Shown here in pieces: positions 63,301-64,000 of a stretch of DNA of 64,000 nt. Position 1 is the stretch's first letter. Each line of letters begins with the position of its first letter. The notes beneath the pieces are model-generated. The model was not told the origin of the DNA, did no database searches, and saw only the letters and a program-made list of their open reading frames with translations. The DNA comes from Hespellia stercorisuis DSM 15480. GTDB taxonomy: Bacteria > Bacillota > Clostridia > Lachnospirales > Lachnospiraceae. The stretch covers positions 23,728 to 87,727 of the forward strand of contig NZ_FQZY01000016.1 of NCBI RefSeq assembly GCF_900142165.1. Reading direction: 5' to 3'. A program made the translations under genes and the position numbers.

Positions 63301-63543
63301 CTAACAGCCACATCCGCCGCCGAATGAGTCACCGCAGCAGAGCAGAAGAAGGATGATCCAGAGACAGTTGTTGTCTGATCCACAGCCACAATCTCCACCT
63401 CTCGAACCGCATCCGCCATTGCCACAACCGCCACAGCAGAAGAGCAGAATAATGATCCAAAGACATGAAGAGCCACCGCCGAAGAGTCCGCCTGAACTAC
63501 ATCCGCATCCACAGTCACAGTTTGTTGCACTTAATTCACTCAT
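63301..63543 (-). CDS. Cys/Gly-rich small protein with internal duplication
   Basis: 80 aa. After MSELSATNCDCGCGCSSGG it has two copies of a unit: SSCLWIIILLFCCGGCG and NNCLWIILLLLCCGDSFG, each preceded by Gly-rich sequence, ending GGGCGC. Annotated in related genomes, as I recall, as 'high-cysteine HCB' type; a spore- or surface-associated role is conjecture. GGAGG lies before the ATG at 63543. Confidence 0.7.
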   Translation of the reverse strand: MSELSATNCDCGCGCSSGGLFGGGSSCLWIIILLFCCGGCGNGGCGSRGGDCGCGSDNNCLWIILLLLCCGDSFGGGCGC

Positions 63544-63766
63544 GTTAAAATCCTCCATAAAGATTTCTTTATTTACAGTTTATAATATGTGGCAGGGCTT
63601 GACTGAGTTTTTGTTTTTTCGTATTTTTTGAAAAGATTTATAAGGCTCCTGTTCCAGCGTTGAGGAATAAAAACTTTTCGCAATAAAATAACCAGAATCT
63701 AAGCAGGAGTACCTCTTGTGCGGTAAAATATAAGTAACAAATTTTTCGCACAGGAGGTTTTTACGA
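63544..63766. other. Probable left end of an insertion sequence
   Basis: A non-coding stretch between the Cys-rich gene and a transposase start. Its right part (CACAGGAGG before 63767) is the transposase ribosome site. The other terminal repeat lies outside the window, so the exact end is not set. Confidence 0.35.
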
Positions 63767-64000
63767 ATGACAAAGAAAGAAAAACGTGAACGAAAGAAAC
63801 AGGACCGTGGAATAGTTGATTTTATGATGGTTACAAATCATTTCTTTCATTATTTACAACAATGGATCTCGGAAATGAACGATCCAAGAGATTCAAGTTA
63901 CATCACGTATTCGCAGACTGATCTTGGGTATATGGCGATTCTCAAAAATATCTGCGGACAGCATACAATGAGAGAAATGGAAGAAAATTTCAATCATGAG
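63767..64000 (+). CDS. Transposase, N-terminal part (cut by window edge)
   Basis: ATG at 63767 with AGGAGG; 78 codons run to the last base. The basic start MTKKEKRERKKQ followed by IVDFMMVTNHFFHYLQQWISEMND-like sequence and TYSQTDLGYMAILKNICG resembles N-termini of Clostridial DDE transposases. The catalytic domain lies beyond the window, so the family is not assigned. Confidence 0.6.
   Translation, partial: MTKKEKRERKKQDRGIVDFMMVTNHFFHYLQQWISEMNDPRDSSYITYSQTDLGYMAILKNICGQHTMREMEENFNHE

Overview
The window looks like a chromosomal segment of a Gram-positive gut anaerobe of the Lachnospiraceae (Clostridia). The case rests on strong AGGAGG-type ribosome sites with ATG, GTG and TTG starts, stem-loop plus T-run terminators, a four-gene ECF transporter, a coiled-coil/3D-domain secreted protein, large proteins resembling DUF5716/DUF5717 families, a Cys-rich 'HCB'-like small protein and LuxS. 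The genus is not determined. No rRNA, tRNA or CRISPR array was seen.

Layout. 1-7.1 kb: branched-chain amino acid and serine synthesis (leuB, ilvD, ilvB, serC, serA). 7.1-23.95 kb: one peptidoglycan-binding/SpoIID-like gene split in two by a 15,544-bp element (7822-23365). 24-31 kb: a transglutaminase-like protein, carAB and a CobD/HisC-like aminotransferase. 31-36.4 kb: three overlapping genes encoding a 1095-aa Ig-like/helical-repeat protein, an Hsp70-like protein and a TPR-like protein. 36.5-38.8 kb: an amino-acid ABC transporter. 39-42.7 kb: purC, purF, purB. 42.7-48.8 kb: an envelope cluster (LemA, DUF2207, leucine-rich repeat, transglutaminase-fold protein, lipoprotein). 49-53.4 kb: divergent sirtuin, gltX, UvrD-like helicase, DUF1292. 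53.5-56.8 kb: an orphan sugar-binding lipoprotein, a debranching-enzyme-like protein without catalytic residues, and a DUF5662-like protein. 56.8-62.9 kb: luxS, ABC-F, patatin, YjbQ, a TruA paralogue, a thioesterase and two unknown genes. 63-64 kb: small ORFs and the start of a transposase cut by the window edge.

Main discovery. Upstream gene fragment 7141-7821 and downstream fragment 23366-23950 are in the same strand and frame and together make one 421-aa protein. The two junctions share GTACCG. Joining the element ends recreates an attP-like site with the dyad AATTTGT-N12-GT-N12-ACAAATT, centred exactly on the shared GT. The element encodes a large serine recombinase (11812-13494) preceded by a 50-aa ORF. 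Precise excision would restore the host gene, as in the sporulation-linked 'skin'-type intervening elements. The cargo is unusual: a Crp-like regulator, uridine phosphorylase, an ECF transporter and phosphopentomutase (a nucleoside uptake and breakdown set), a secreted CC/3D protein, and two large signalling proteins that become neighbours only in the excised circle.

Other points of interest are several proteins of known fold that have lost canonical catalytic residues (GH13 debranching-like, sirtuin, transglutaminase, TruA with Asp to Glu, GGDEF), perfect GGGGAC-type palindromes, and a structured intergenic region near 61.5 kb.
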